Positions 23,227 to 31,385 of a stretch of 57,195 bases of DNA are shown here, piece after piece; the stretch's first letter is position 1, and each line of letters begins with the position of its first letter. The translations under genes were made by a program, and so were the position numbers. Below the pieces are notes generated by a model that saw only the letters and a program-made list of their open reading frames with translations, did no database searches and had not been told where the DNA came from. Source of the stretch: Chloroflexota bacterium (lineage in GTDB: Bacteria > Chloroflexota > Anaerolineae > Promineifilales > Promineifilaceae). The stretch is taken from positions 1-57,195 of the forward strand of contig JABFFZ010000030.1 in NCBI GenBank assembly GCA_013112725.1. Reading direction: 5' to 3'.

Positions 23227-23619
23227 ATGCAAAAAACAAATGTCGGCTTGCAACAACAAGAGGTATACCGGCACGACAGACGTTTACAGACTCATCAGAT
23301 CACGCCGGAGTTGATCGCTTACATCGTGAAAAAGATTGCCCAGGGAGTAGCCCCAGAACGGATTATTTTGTTTGGTTCATGGGCGCGGGGAGAAGCATCT
23401 GACAGCAGCGATCTCGATCTCTTTATCGTTCAAGACGGTCGTCAAACAAACCGTGAAGTGCGGCGGCAAATTGAGGCTTTGTTGTCAGGGCGTTGGTTTA
23501 GCATGGATTTGATTGTCCGTCAATCCGAGGAAGTAGCCCGCAATGTAGCGGATGGCAATCCGTTTTACACGCAAGATATTTTGCGTGAAGGCAAAGTTCT
23601 TTATGAGCGAGCAAGGTAA
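23227..23619 (+). CDS. MNT-type minimal nucleotidyltransferase (antitoxin-like)
   Basis: 130 residues. ILFGSWARGEASDSSDLDLFIV contains GS-x10-D-x-D, the catalytic signature of MntA-type nucleotidyltransferases that inactivate HEPN toxins by AMPylation. AAGGATGGG precedes the ATG. It overlaps the HEPN gene start at 23603. Since the HEPN partner is frameshifted, this gene may be an orphan antitoxin. Confidence 0.88.
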   Translation: MQKTNVGLQQQEVYRHDRRLQTHQITPELIAYIVKKIAQGVAPERIILFGSWARGEASDSSDLDLFIVQDGRQTNREVRRQIEALLSGRWFSMDLIVRQSEEVARNVADGNPFYTQDILREGKVLYERAR

Positions 23620-24018
23620 GCGGCCGGTTGAAACCCCCTACTCGTGGGTTCAATACGCTTTGGGAGACCTGGGCGTGGCTGAACGCGAAATGAAACATAA
23701 GCAGCCAGCCTTTCACACCGTTTGTTTCTTTGCCAGGGCGCGGCCAAAAAATTCTTGAAGGGATTCTTGATTGCCCAGGGATGGCGGCTGGAAAAAACAC
23801 ATGACATGGTGGTTCTGGTAGCCTATTGCGCCGACCATGATGCAGAATTGGGTAACATGGTTACTGAAGCCATCATTCTGAATGAGTATGTCATTGCCGG
23901 TCGTTACCCCGATGATATTTCTTTTGATGAGATGGGACAGGCTCAGGCAGAAGAAGCGTTAGCAGCCGTTCAAAATATAGCCAGACGCGTATTAACCTTG
24001 ATGACAAACACGGATTAA
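23603..24018 (+). pseudogene. HEPN-domain gene with a frameshift
   Basis: Begins at ATG 23603 (MSEQGKRP...), inside the MNT gene end. The first part reads YSWVQYALGDLGVAEREM...FHTVCFF. The frame is then lost near 23735, where CTTTGCCAGGG should read as Cys-Gln-Gly; one missing base explains it. The other frame continues CQGAAKKFLKGFLIAQGWRLEKTHDMVVLVAYCADHD to the stop at 24018. This is the usual HEPN family order. No RX4-6H RNase motif is obvious in the readable part. In frame it ends early at 23758. Could be a true mutation or a sequence error. Confidence 0.8.
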
Positions 24019-24026
24019 CAACGAAT

Positions 24027-24548
24027 ATGGAAAGAACAGTTGCCGAAAAGATCATAATAACTTTATTCACCGCACTTATCTGTATTCTTCCGGCAGCAAC
24101 CTTAGCCTTCTTTGCCTTAAGGTCAGTAGGGTCAGGCAACCGCAGAGTACAGGAAAGAGAAGCGCAACGCGCCGGGCTAATATGGTCAAAAGAGGAATTA
24201 TGGGGAGAAGAAGCCTGCAACCTGATTGAAAAACGACGAATCGCTCTGGAAATGACAGAGGATATGGTTCTGCTATCGTGGGGGAAACCTAACTATGTTG
24301 ATCAACTCAAAGAAACAAAAAGCTATATTCAGGAACGATGGGTATATGGACAACCCAAAAGTACACCGACAAATTATGTGGTTTTCAGGAACGGCCGTGT
24401 AATTGAAACGACCCTTAACAAATCCATGTTGCCGCCATCATCGGGAGAAAATTGCCTGGCTACAGGTATTAAGATCGGCTTTGCCATGCTTATGGTTGGC
24501 GCAATTTTGTTTTGGGGTATGGCCATTTTTCAATTATGGATACCTTAA
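24027..24548 (+). CDS. Small membrane protein with BamE/SmpA-like middle segment
   Basis: 173 residues. Transmembrane helices at ~8-30 (IIITLFTALICILPAATLAFFAL) and ~148-170 (IGFAMLMVGAILFWGMAIFQLWI). Between them KRRIALEMTEDMVLLSWGKPNYVDQ..ERWVYG resembles the short alpha-beta repeat in SmpA/OmlA/BamE-type proteins, and the fold is inferred only from that. Base composition looks more AT-rich than the neighbours, and it follows a broken toxin pair, so transfer is possible. Function unknown. Confidence 0.7.
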   Translation: MERTVAEKIIITLFTALICILPAATLAFFALRSVGSGNRRVQEREAQRAGLIWSKEELWGEEACNLIEKRRIALEMTEDMVLLSWGKPNYVDQLKETKSYIQERWVYGQPKSTPTNYVVFRNGRVIETTLNKSMLPPSSGENCLATGIKIGFAMLMVGAILFWGMAIFQLWIP

Positions 24549-24595
24549 TGGTCTGGACCATTACCAAATAAGGAACGAGTACAAAATAACTTACC

Positions 24596-24633
24596 GCAGG
24601 TTGGTTCAATCTTCAAAGATTGAACCAACCTGC
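24596..24633. terminator. Perfect 18-base hairpin between convergent genes
   Basis: GCAGGTTGGTTCAATCTT and its exact complement with a two-base loop, between the membrane protein and the end of HMG-CoA reductase. Its position between convergent genes suits a bidirectional terminator or transcript-end stabiliser. Confidence 0.6.
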
Positions 24634-24667
24634 ATGTGCAAATTAAAAGTGGTAGGAATCTCACCGA

Positions 24668-26215
24668 TTACCGATTACGGCCGTACTGCTCATGGCTGCT
24701 CACCCAATCCGACGAGGAGATAGCCGAGGCCAGCGAAATTTCCCCGGCCAATACCACCCCGGCAATAATCTCTGCCAGTTTGTTCACCTTCCCCTTGCCC
24801 CAACAGCCCAACAGTTCCAGACATTCCCGTTGGGTGGCCAGCCCCGTACCGCCGCCATAGGTGGCCACAATCAGCGAGGGGATGGTGATGGACAGGTATA
24901 AATCTTTTTCCGGCGTCAGGTCAGCGTAAATGATGCCCGCCGACGATTCGGACACATTAGCCACATCCTGCCCCGTAGCGATGAATATGGCGGTGATGCC
25001 GTTGGCCGAGTGCAGGCCATTGTTGTTCGCCCCGGACAAAATCGCGCCCACATTGGCAATGCCCGCATGGAAAAACAGCTTTTCCGGCTCCACGCGCATA
25101 TGCTGGATGAGCACGTCACGCTTGATCACACATTCGGCCGTAACTCGTTTGCCGCGTGTGTGCATCACATTCACCTGCGACGCCTTCTTGTCCGTGGCCA
25201 GGTTTGACTCCAAAAAGAAGTTCAAAATGCCGGGGTATTGGTCTAGAATCCAGCTACAGGCCGCAAAAGTAGCCCGCCCCACCATGTTTTGTCCGGCGGC
25301 GTCCCCGGTGGAATAGTTGAAGCGCAAATAGGCAAATTTGCTGGCAGTGTAGGGGTCAATGTATTGTAATTTGGCCACGCTGGAGGTGGCTTCGGCCTCC
25401 TCAGCAATTTGGGCGAAATTGTCTTGCACCCATTTGATAAATTCGCGCGCTTCGCGGGCATTATTAAAGACAAAAACGGGAGCGCGCTGCATCGAATCGC
25501 CGACCACGCTGCATGTGACGCCGCCGGATAAATTCAGCACCTTGATGCCCCGATTATAGGAGGCGACCAGTGTGCCTTCTGTGGTAGCCAGCGGGACGAT
25601 GAAGTCGCCCTGCGCGTGTTCGCCGTTGATGATGATTGGCCCGGCAAAGCCGATGGGAATTTGGGCGACGCCGGTAAAACTTTCGATGTTACCCTGGGCA
25701 ATGTGGGGATCAAAGGAGTAATGGGTGAGGTGTTCTAGCTTCTTACCGGTGAATTCGCTCACAAATTTTTGCCGTTCAGCAATGATGTCTGGGGCGTAAT
25801 CATCCACCGGGTTACGTGGAATTTTGATGACGTTTTCTTCTTCTTCGCTGATGGCATCTTCCACTTTGAGCGTCAGTTTGCCAAAAGGGCTCGCCGAAAA
25901 ACGTACTTCAATGCTGTATTTGCCTTCGGGCAGGCGGTCCATGGCGCATAGGACGTGCAGTGTCCGCCTTAGGGGGAAATCCAATGGTTTTTCCGGCGTC
26001 AGATCTTCTGGCTTGAGACTCTGCCCATCATCCAGTTCCAGGCTAATGGCGGAAAGGGGTATCTCTTGTTTGCCTATGCTGACGCCATGAACGCCGGTGA
26101 TCTGGGCATCGCTGAGGCGGTTTTTAATGGCAAACCGGACGCCGCGCCGGTTGTTTTTTAAACTGCCAAACGTATATAACTGCTTCAATAATAAACTGGG
26201 AATTGCAAAGGCCAT
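24668..26215 (-). CDS. hmgA: Hydroxymethylglutaryl-CoA reductase, class I type, with N-terminal extension
   Basis: 515 residues from the ATG at 26215, preceded by GGAGGAAAACG; the frame upstream to 26269 is repeat. Residues ~1-115 are a beta-rich extension not found in typical bacterial enzymes. The catalytic part follows: NIESFTGVAQIPIGFAGP, TTEGTLVASYNRG with catalytic Glu, DAAGQNMVGRAT (coenzyme binding), LATDKKAS (catalytic Lys), and GGGTGLATQRECLELLG near the end. It reduces HMG-CoA to mevalonate, the committed step of isoprenoid supply. The terminal residues SSHEQYGRNR run close to repeat sequence. A stand-alone gene. Confidence 0.92.
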   Translation of the reverse strand: MAFAIPSLLLKQLYTFGSLKNNRRGVRFAIKNRLSDAQITGVHGVSIGKQEIPLSAISLELDDGQSLKPEDLTPEKPLDFPLRRTLHVLCAMDRLPEGKYSIEVRFSASPFGKLTLKVEDAISEEEENVIKIPRNPVDDYAPDIIAERQKFVSEFTGKKLEHLTHYSFDPHIAQGNIESFTGVAQIPIGFAGPIIINGEHAQGDFIVPLATTEGTLVASYNRGIKVLNLSGGVTCSVVGDSMQRAPVFVFNNAREAREFIKWVQDNFAQIAEEAEATSSVAKLQYIDPYTASKFAYLRFNYSTGDAAGQNMVGRATFAACSWILDQYPGILNFFLESNLATDKKASQVNVMHTRGKRVTAECVIKRDVLIQHMRVEPEKLFFHAGIANVGAILSGANNNGLHSANGITAIFIATGQDVANVSESSAGIIYADLTPEKDLYLSITIPSLIVATYGGGTGLATQRECLELLGCWGKGKVNKLAEIIAGVVLAGEISLASAISSSDWVSSHEQYGRNR

Positions 26216-26363
26216 CGTTTTCCTCCAATTGGATTGAGGTGGGAGGTTAGAAAGTGGAGACGACCGCAATCGCCAATCTCTAATCTCCCATCTCCGCTAA
26301 TGAACAAATTTTAGCACAATCCATTTTTTGCCCAACGGCCGTGTCTGTTACAATCAAGCATCT

Positions 26364-27029
26364 ATGGCAACGTGGGCTGTTATTCCCGTAAAATCATTGG
26401 CGCAGACAAAGAGTCGGCTCACGGCCGTGCTGTCCCCCAACGAGCGCGCCGCCCTGACCCAATTTCTCTTGCAGCGCACATTGGGGGTGCTGGCAACATC
26501 GGGGGTGGTCGAGCGTGTAGTAGTGGTCAGCCGGGACACGGTCGTGCAGCAGATGGCCACTACCTATGACGCTCTCACCCTGGCGGAATCATCCACCGCC
26601 GGATTGAACGGGGCCATTCAAGAAGGGGCGCGGCTGGCGGCGGTGGCGCACGCGGCCCGTCTGTTGGTGTTACCCACCGATCTGCCATTGCTGACTGCCG
26701 CCGATGTGCGGACGTTGGCAAACAACACATCGCCGCAGGCTGTGGGCATCTGCCCAGATCGGCATGAGCAGGGGACAAATGGTTTGCTATTGCCCGCGCC
26801 GGTGGATTTTCCTTTTCAGTTCGGCGAGGGGAGTTTTCAAAAGCACATGATGGCAGCGCGTTACGGCCGTCTGACGCCCCAGATCATGCGTACCCCCGGT
26901 TGGCAGTTTGACCTAGACACGGTTGAGGATTGGGATATGTATTCTGCCGATACATGTAGTGCCTGGCACAGGGCAGCAGATGGTAGTCTGATGAAATGGT
27001 TTTGCCCTGTGCCGGGCACTGCCGATTGA
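26364..27029 (+). CDS. cofC: 2-phospho-L-lactate guanylyltransferase-like protein (F420 biosynthesis)
   Basis: 221 residues from ATG 26364. WAVIPVKSLAQTKSRL is the CofC/FbiD nucleotide-binding start (VPVK-x5-KSRL). It continues with LVLPTDLPLLTAADV (metal-binding DxD-like site in a GT-A fold), HEQGTNGLLL and GWQFDLDTVEDW. It would activate phospholactate or phosphoenolpyruvate with GTP to make the F420 side chain. The last ~25 residues (CSAWHRAADGSLMKWFCPVPGTAD) are encoded by an AGTGCCTGGCAC-type repeat. It lies six bases upstream of kptA. Confidence 0.88.
   Translation: MATWAVIPVKSLAQTKSRLTAVLSPNERAALTQFLLQRTLGVLATSGVVERVVVVSRDTVVQQMATTYDALTLAESSTAGLNGAIQEGARLAAVAHAARLLVLPTDLPLLTAADVRTLANNTSPQAVGICPDRHEQGTNGLLLPAPVDFPFQFGEGSFQKHMMAARYGRLTPQIMRTPGWQFDLDTVEDWDMYSADTCSAWHRAADGSLMKWFCPVPGTAD
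26959..27022. repeat. AGTGCCTGGCAC palindromic repeat at the cofC 3' end
   Basis: AGTGCCTGGCACAGGG and CCCTGTGCCGGGCACT flank a 32-base centre. Same family as 19457-19526. Entirely coding here. Confidence 0.75.
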
Positions 27030-27035
27030 GGCGCA

Positions 27036-27587
27036 ATGGATAAACGGTATACGAACGTCAGCAAGTTTCTCAGCCTTATCCTGCGGCATAAACCAGAGGT
27101 GGTAAGCATTGAACTGGATGAGCAGGGTTGGGTAGCGATTGATATGCTGCTGGCGGCGTGTGCGGCACACGGCCGTACCCTTTCCCGCGCTGAACTGGAT
27201 TATGTGGTGGCCAACAACAACAAACAGCGGTTTGCCATTAGCGATGACGGGATGCGTATACGGGCCAACCAGGGTCACTCGGTGGCGGTGGATTTGGCTT
27301 ATGAAGTAGCCGAACCACCAGAGTTGTTGTATCACGGTACGACCGTGTCCAACTTGCCCTCCATCCGCCGCCAGGGATTGGTGAAGGGCAAACGCCATCA
27401 TGTGCATCTCTCGGCCGATGTGGCAACAGCAACGGCCGTCGGTCGGCGACATGGCAAACCGGTTGTTCTTACGGTGAAGGCAGGTGAGATGGCGCGAGCC
27501 GGTTTTTTGTTTTTCTTGTCGGCCAATGGCGTCTGGTTAACGGAAACCGTACCATACCTTTATATAGATGAACCCGCTGGCCCATGA
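27036..27587 (+). CDS. kptA: RNA 2'-phosphotransferase Tpt1/KptA
   Basis: 183 residues, full length. Family signatures: SKFLSLILRHKPE, RANQGHS, LYHGT, HVHLS, and the late AGFLFFLSANGVWLT. The Arg-His-Arg-Arg active-site set is present as far as can be seen. It removes an internal 2'-phosphate from RNA using NAD+, giving ADP-ribose cyclic phosphate. The bacterial role is unclear, because bacteria generally lack the tRNA-splicing ligase route that leaves a 2'-phosphate. GAGG precedes the ATG, and the stop overlaps the DUF58 gene (ATGA). Confidence 0.95.
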   Translation: MDKRYTNVSKFLSLILRHKPEVVSIELDEQGWVAIDMLLAACAAHGRTLSRAELDYVVANNNKQRFAISDDGMRIRANQGHSVAVDLAYEVAEPPELLYHGTTVSNLPSIRRQGLVKGKRHHVHLSADVATATAVGRRHGKPVVLTVKAGEMARAGFLFFLSANGVWLTETVPYLYIDEPAGP

Positions 27588-28963
27588 CATCCCATCAACG
27601 GCGTGAACAAATCCGGCAGTTTGCCGGTGAATACAAACCGACCTGGCGCAGTCTATTCTTGCTGCTGTTGGCGTTGTTGTGTCTGGCGCTGTCCTATTTT
27701 TGGGTCTGGTTGCTGCTGGGGGTGGTAGGGGTCACGGCCGTAACCCTCTTTCTGCTCCAGGCCGATGTGCGCCAGACGCCCGGCCCGGCCGGTTTTAGGT
27801 TGCAGCGCCAGCATCACGGCCAGATGACCCTCTCCCAGCCCAGCCCGGTGACGGTGCTGTTGGAAAACCAGACCAGACAGGCGGTGGATGTGGAGGTATG
27901 GGATGCTGTTCCCCTCTGGCTGACGCCGCTGCATGTGCGACGTTCCCCGCATTGGACGGCAGCGTTAAAACCTGACGGCCGTGCCCATTTCTCCTATCAG
28001 GTGCGGCCTATCCGTCGCGGCGACCATGCTTTTGGCAATCTGACCCTGCGCTGGACGAGCATCTGGGGGCTGTTTATGCGCCAGACCACCTACCTGACGC
28101 CGACACAGGTGAAGGTGTACCCCAATCTGCTGCAAATCCGGCAGTATGAACAGTTGGCGCGGTATGGCCGTCAGATTCAAATTGGCTTGCGGCCGTCCCA
28201 GCAGTTTGGCAGCGGCAGTGAATTTGAGCAGTTGCGCGACTATGTGCCCGATGATGATTACCGCCGCATCTCCTGGAAGGCGACGGCGCGGCACGGCAAG
28301 CCGATTACGGTGGATTTTAGCCCGGAGCGCAGCCAGAACATTGTGCTGCTGGTAGATGTGGGCCGGCGGATGGGGACACGGCCGTTGGGTACTGCCCGTA
28401 CCACCCGGCTCGATCTGGTTATCAATGCCGTCCTCATGTTTAGTTATGTGGCGCTGAAACGGGGCGACCGGGTAGGCATGCTCACCTTTGCCGGGCAAAT
28501 TCACCGGTATATCCCGCCCCGTTCCGGGGCCAACCGACTCATATTCCTGATAGAAGGACTTTACAATGTGGAGCCACAAGCCGATGACCCGGATTACGGC
28601 CGTGCTTTCCACTACTTGCAAACCCAACGCCAGCGCCGTTCCCTCATTGTGCTGCTCACCGACCCCACCCGCCAGGAAGCGGTGGAACTGCTGGCGCCGC
28701 AACTGGGCGCGTTTTACCCGCATCATTTACCGCTGTGCATCACCCTTAGCGACCCCAACGTGCTGGCAGCGGCGCCGCGATCCCCTTACAGCATGGACGC
28801 CATTCAGGAACGCGCCCTGGCCGAACAAATTCTAGATGAACGGCTGATGTGGCGCAGTCTGCTGGAAAGGCGCGGCGTGATGACCATGGACATCCCCGCC
28901 TATCACCTTACCGCCGGCCTGCTGAACAAATACCTGGAGCTAAAAGGGCAGGCGCGGCTATAG
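27584..28963 (+). CDS. DUF58 domain protein
   Basis: 459 residues. Two transmembrane helices at ~25-60 (LFLLLLALLCLALSYFWVWLLLGVVGVTAVTLFLL), a beta-sandwich region (~80-170), then the DUF58 motif SEFEQLRDYVPDDDYRRISWKATARHGKPITVDF (~215-245) and a vWA-like segment NIVLLVDVGRRMGT. DUF58 proteins are usually linked to MoxR ATPases and transglutaminase-like genes, acting on cell-envelope or secreted-protein maturation. No MoxR gene is seen here. Start overlaps kptA. Confidence 0.88.
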   Translation: MTSHQRREQIRQFAGEYKPTWRSLFLLLLALLCLALSYFWVWLLLGVVGVTAVTLFLLQADVRQTPGPAGFRLQRQHHGQMTLSQPSPVTVLLENQTRQAVDVEVWDAVPLWLTPLHVRRSPHWTAALKPDGRAHFSYQVRPIRRGDHAFGNLTLRWTSIWGLFMRQTTYLTPTQVKVYPNLLQIRQYEQLARYGRQIQIGLRPSQQFGSGSEFEQLRDYVPDDDYRRISWKATARHGKPITVDFSPERSQNIVLLVDVGRRMGTRPLGTARTTRLDLVINAVLMFSYVALKRGDRVGMLTFAGQIHRYIPPRSGANRLIFLIEGLYNVEPQADDPDYGRAFHYLQTQRQRRSLIVLLTDPTRQEAVELLAPQLGAFYPHHLPLCITLSDPNVLAAAPRSPYSMDAIQERALAEQILDERLMWRSLLERRGVMTMDIPAYHLTAGLLNKYLELKGQARL

Positions 28964-29018
28964 GCTATAAGTTTCAGGAATCAGGTAACTTGACACTTAA
29001 ATACCTTATGTCTACTTT

Positions 29019-29047
29019 TTGCCGGAAAATAGATTGGTTGGTATACT
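29019..29047 (+). promoter_or_regulatory. Predicted tRNA promoter
   Basis: TTGCCG (29019-29024), 17-base spacer, TATACT (29042-29047), about 14 bases before the mature tRNA 5' end. A second TTGACA occurs at 28990 but lacks a good -10 at the right distance. Confidence 0.55.
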
Positions 29048-29060
29048 TCCTGTCTGTCGT

Positions 29061-29132
29061 TGCGGGGTAGAGCAGAGGCAGCTCGTCGGGCTCATAACCC
29101 GGAGGTCGCAGGTTCGAATCCTGTCCCCGCTA
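29061..29132 (+). tRNA. Initiator tRNA-fMet (CAT)
   Basis: 72 bases fold into a complete cloverleaf: acceptor GCGGGG/CCCCGC for pairs 2:71 to 7:66, D stem GAGC/GCTC, anticodon stem TCGGG/CCCGG with loop CTCATAA, T stem GCAGG/CCTGT with TTCGAAT. Two initiator marks are present: three consecutive G:C pairs at the base of the anticodon stem, and no Watson-Crick pair at 1:72 (T opposite T, versus C and A in E. coli). The discriminator is A. CCA is not encoded. Confidence 0.95.
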
Positions 29133-29170
29133 TCAAAAAAAGCACCCTGATGGGTGCTTTTTTTGATAGC
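29129..29170 (+). terminator. Terminator fused to the tRNA 3' end
   Basis: A perfect 19-base stem with loop TGAT. The left arm starts inside the tRNA (GCTA of the acceptor end) and runs through A7-GCACCC; the right arm is GGGTGC-T7-GATAGC. The core GCACCC/GGGTGC plus T-run is a standard intrinsic terminator. The outer part could compete with the acceptor stem until the transcript is trimmed. Confidence 0.85.
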
Positions 29171-29201
29171 CGAAATTGGACATCAGATTACGGTTTACGC
29201 A

Positions 29202-29504
29202 TCACGGCTTACGGCCGTCCCCCAAAGCCTCCATCCTCCTCGCCAATTCAATATCCAGATGGCTGATCTGGTTGCCCAGGCTGTGTGTTACCAGGTCAAC
29301 CGTCACCCGATTGTACACGTTCGTCCACTCTGGGTGGTGGTCCATCTTGTCCGCTTCCATGCCCGCGCTGATCATCCACCCCATCGCCAGGGAAAAGGTG
29401 GCAAAGCGGTATTCCTTGTGCAATTTGCCCTCCTGCACCTGCCAGCCGGGTAAAGTCCGCAATGCCTCATCAAGCTCTGCCTGCGTAACCGGGGAACGTT
29501 TCAT
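29202..29504 (-). CDS. phhB: 4a-hydroxytetrahydrobiopterin dehydratase (PCD/DCoH family)
   Basis: About 100 residues from ATG 29504 (GAGGG spaced 9 bases upstream; an alternative ATG at 29513 is too close to it). Family motif: EADKMDHHPEWTNVYNRVTVDLVTHSLGNQISHLDIELA, with the three catalytic His. LPGWQV is present near the N-terminus. It dehydrates the pterin carbinolamine made by aromatic amino acid hydroxylases. No hydroxylase gene is nearby, and a role in molybdopterin metabolism has been proposed for some bacterial members. Confidence 0.92.
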   Translation of the reverse strand: MKRSPVTQAELDEALRTLPGWQVQEGKLHKEYRFATFSLAMGWMISAGMEADKMDHHPEWTNVYNRVTVDLVTHSLGNQISHLDIELARRMEALGDGRKP

Positions 29505-29552
29505 CCTATACATCCCTCGAGCGAGATAGGCGTGTTTGCAAACAATCGCCTA

Positions 29553-30692
29553 TCAAGTCAGCATATCCAACATCTGTAACAATTGCCAGCCAATCAGGAA
29601 GCCTATAGCCGCGCCCAGTACGCCCAATATCAGGCCCATAATCGCCCCAGACACGGCCGTGCGCCGGTTCGTCCCTGACAATCGCATCACCATCTCCACA
29701 ATCGGCCAGCGGTCTGATCCCAACATAATCATTTCAATCAGCCGCCCAATAGTCAGCCGGTTCACCTGGCGCTGCTCAATCTCAATAATCACCCCCAGCA
29801 GCATCCCAATAACTGCCAGCGTCACCGCCAACGCGACCATGGCCCCCTCACCGGCTGCGGCCACCCCCACAATAATGCCCATCAGAATAGCCGGCGCTAG
29901 AAATGGAACGGCGCCCTGTTGGATCATTTCGGCCGGCGCTTCAATCGCTTCCACCGCCCCCGCTTGCAGCCCCCGGCTGGTGAGACCGCCAAAAAAACCA
30001 ATAGCCGCCACAACCAGCATAGGCGTCAGCGCCCCCGCCAGCATCCCCATTACCAATCCCGCCAGGATGTCCTGAAAAAGAGTACCCGCCAGAGCCAGCA
30101 AACCAAAAATTAACGCACTCGAAATAACCGCCTGCCGCGCCTGGAAATAAGACCCTAAATACCCGCCGACCACCAGACCCAATAAGAGTGCCAGAATACT
30201 CCCCCACCAGCCGGTGCTGATGAGAGCCATTGTCAACCCGGTGACCAGCCCCACCCCGGCTCCCAAAACCGCCCCCACCACTATCGAGCCAAAGACCAGA
30301 AACAGAGCCACACTGGCGGAATCCCCTTCGTCTGGGCGGGCGCGGGTGATAAGCCCCACCACTGCGCCCAGCAATATGCCCCGCACCATACCAAACAAAG
30401 CCGCCTGCCAGATGTTCTCAGGAATACCACCTAAAAGGAAGGCAATTTCGCCCACAACCGCGCCCGTGATGCCCCCGGCCACTAATCCGCTCATCAGGCG
30501 GTGATTATTGTCAAAGACATTGTTGTATGCTCCAAAAAGAGCCAATAAGACAGCAGCGCCCGCGAGCGCACCGGCAAGTTTGTTTACCAGGCCGCCTAAA
30601 ATGCCCAGGCACAAACCGATGACTAAAATGAACAATAGATCGCGCCAGGTTTTGGTATTGTTGCTGCTGTTGGAAACCCTGTCTGTCATCAT
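29553..30692 (-). CDS. Polytopic membrane protein of unknown function
   Basis: 379 residues, almost entirely hydrophobic, Gly/Ala-rich, with about ten predicted membrane segments and many GxxxG motifs (LGILGGLVNKLAG, GGITGAVVGEI, GAVLGAGVGLVTG). Short charged loops; no enzymatic motif seen. The N-terminal ~15 residues are polar (TDRVSNSSNNTKT) and cytoplasmic. I do not recognise the family. It is on the same strand as the V4R and GNAT genes and could be transcribed with them (45-base gap). Confidence 0.75.
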   Translation of the reverse strand: MMTDRVSNSSNNTKTWRDLLFILVIGLCLGILGGLVNKLAGALAGAAVLLALFGAYNNVFDNNHRLMSGLVAGGITGAVVGEIAFLLGGIPENIWQAALFGMVRGILLGAVVGLITRARPDEGDSASVALFLVFGSIVVGAVLGAGVGLVTGLTMALISTGWWGSILALLLGLVVGGYLGSYFQARQAVISSALIFGLLALAGTLFQDILAGLVMGMLAGALTPMLVVAAIGFFGGLTSRGLQAGAVEAIEAPAEMIQQGAVPFLAPAILMGIIVGVAAAGEGAMVALAVTLAVIGMLLGVIIEIEQRQVNRLTIGRLIEMIMLGSDRWPIVEMVMRLSGTNRRTAVSGAIMGLILGVLGAAIGFLIGWQLLQMLDMLT

Positions 30693-30737
30693 AGCCTGAA
30701 AAGAAGTGGTTGCTTGAGCGATGGTTCAGGCGCCCAC

Positions 30738-31385
30738 TTACATGCCTGCCTCCCGAATCTCAAAACGACAATAATTGTGCCCCAGCGCCCGGCAGTGTGT
30801 TTCTGTCACCTCAAAATCGCGGAAATCTTTGCCGGTGGCATAAGCCATTGCTTCGCTGAGCGTGCCCACATACATGTGGCACAGCGGCTTATCGGTGGAT
30901 CGCAAATGGCAGATGACGCAGGCATAGTCGGTAAACACAAAAATACCACCTTCATCACGTACGTCAATCAACCCATAGGATACGGTGTCCATCAGTGCCT
31001 TACGAATACCCAGCAGAACGGCCCGCATCCGCAAACGCTGTGGCAGCGCCTTCAAAGCAATGCCCGCCAGCCCCATGGTACCAGACTGTTCCCGAATGCC
31101 CCACCGGAAAGAGGAGCGGCCAATCCGTTGCAGCATCCCTTTGCCGGCGCGCCCGGTGAACTCTTCAATGGCGGCATTGAGCCGGGCAAACTCCCGCGCC
31201 TCGATGCCCGATTCCAGGTTGTTGGGTGGTGGGTTATTGACATAACGTTCCAGGCCGCTGCTTTGCAAGACGGCGTTTAGACCGTTATTCCCCAGCACTT
31301 CTTCGATGCCCTGCATGGTTTGTAGCAAGAGGGCGTTGATATAGGGAGCATCATCGGGAATATGGACGGGTTCATATGGGGTCAT
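30738..31385 (-). CDS. V4R-domain protein
   Basis: 215 residues. The C-terminal ~65 residues match the V4R (4-vinyl reductase-like) small-molecule-binding domain: YACVICHLRSTDKPLCHMYVGTLSEAMAYATGKDFRDFEVTETHCRALGHNYCRFEI, with conserved Cys and Gly/His positions. The N-terminal part is helical (INALLLQTMQGIEEVLG). V4R domains bind hydrophobic or redox ligands in bacteriochlorophyll reductases and in signalling proteins. A photosynthetic role is not supported by neighbours. Its start overlaps the GNAT stop by 14 bases. Confidence 0.82.
   Translation of the reverse strand: MTPYEPVHIPDDAPYINALLLQTMQGIEEVLGNNGLNAVLQSSGLERYVNNPPPNNLESGIEAREFARLNAAIEEFTGRAGKGMLQRIGRSSFRWGIREQSGTMGLAGIALKALPQRLRMRAVLLGIRKALMDTVSYGLIDVRDEGGIFVFTDYACVICHLRSTDKPLCHMYVGTLSEAMAYATGKDFRDFEVTETHCRALGHNYCRFEIREAGM

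Noticed and set aside
31000..31385. Bacteriochlorophyll 4-vinyl reductase
   Set aside because: The V4R domain alone is not specific, and no photosynthesis genes are in the window. I list only the domain.
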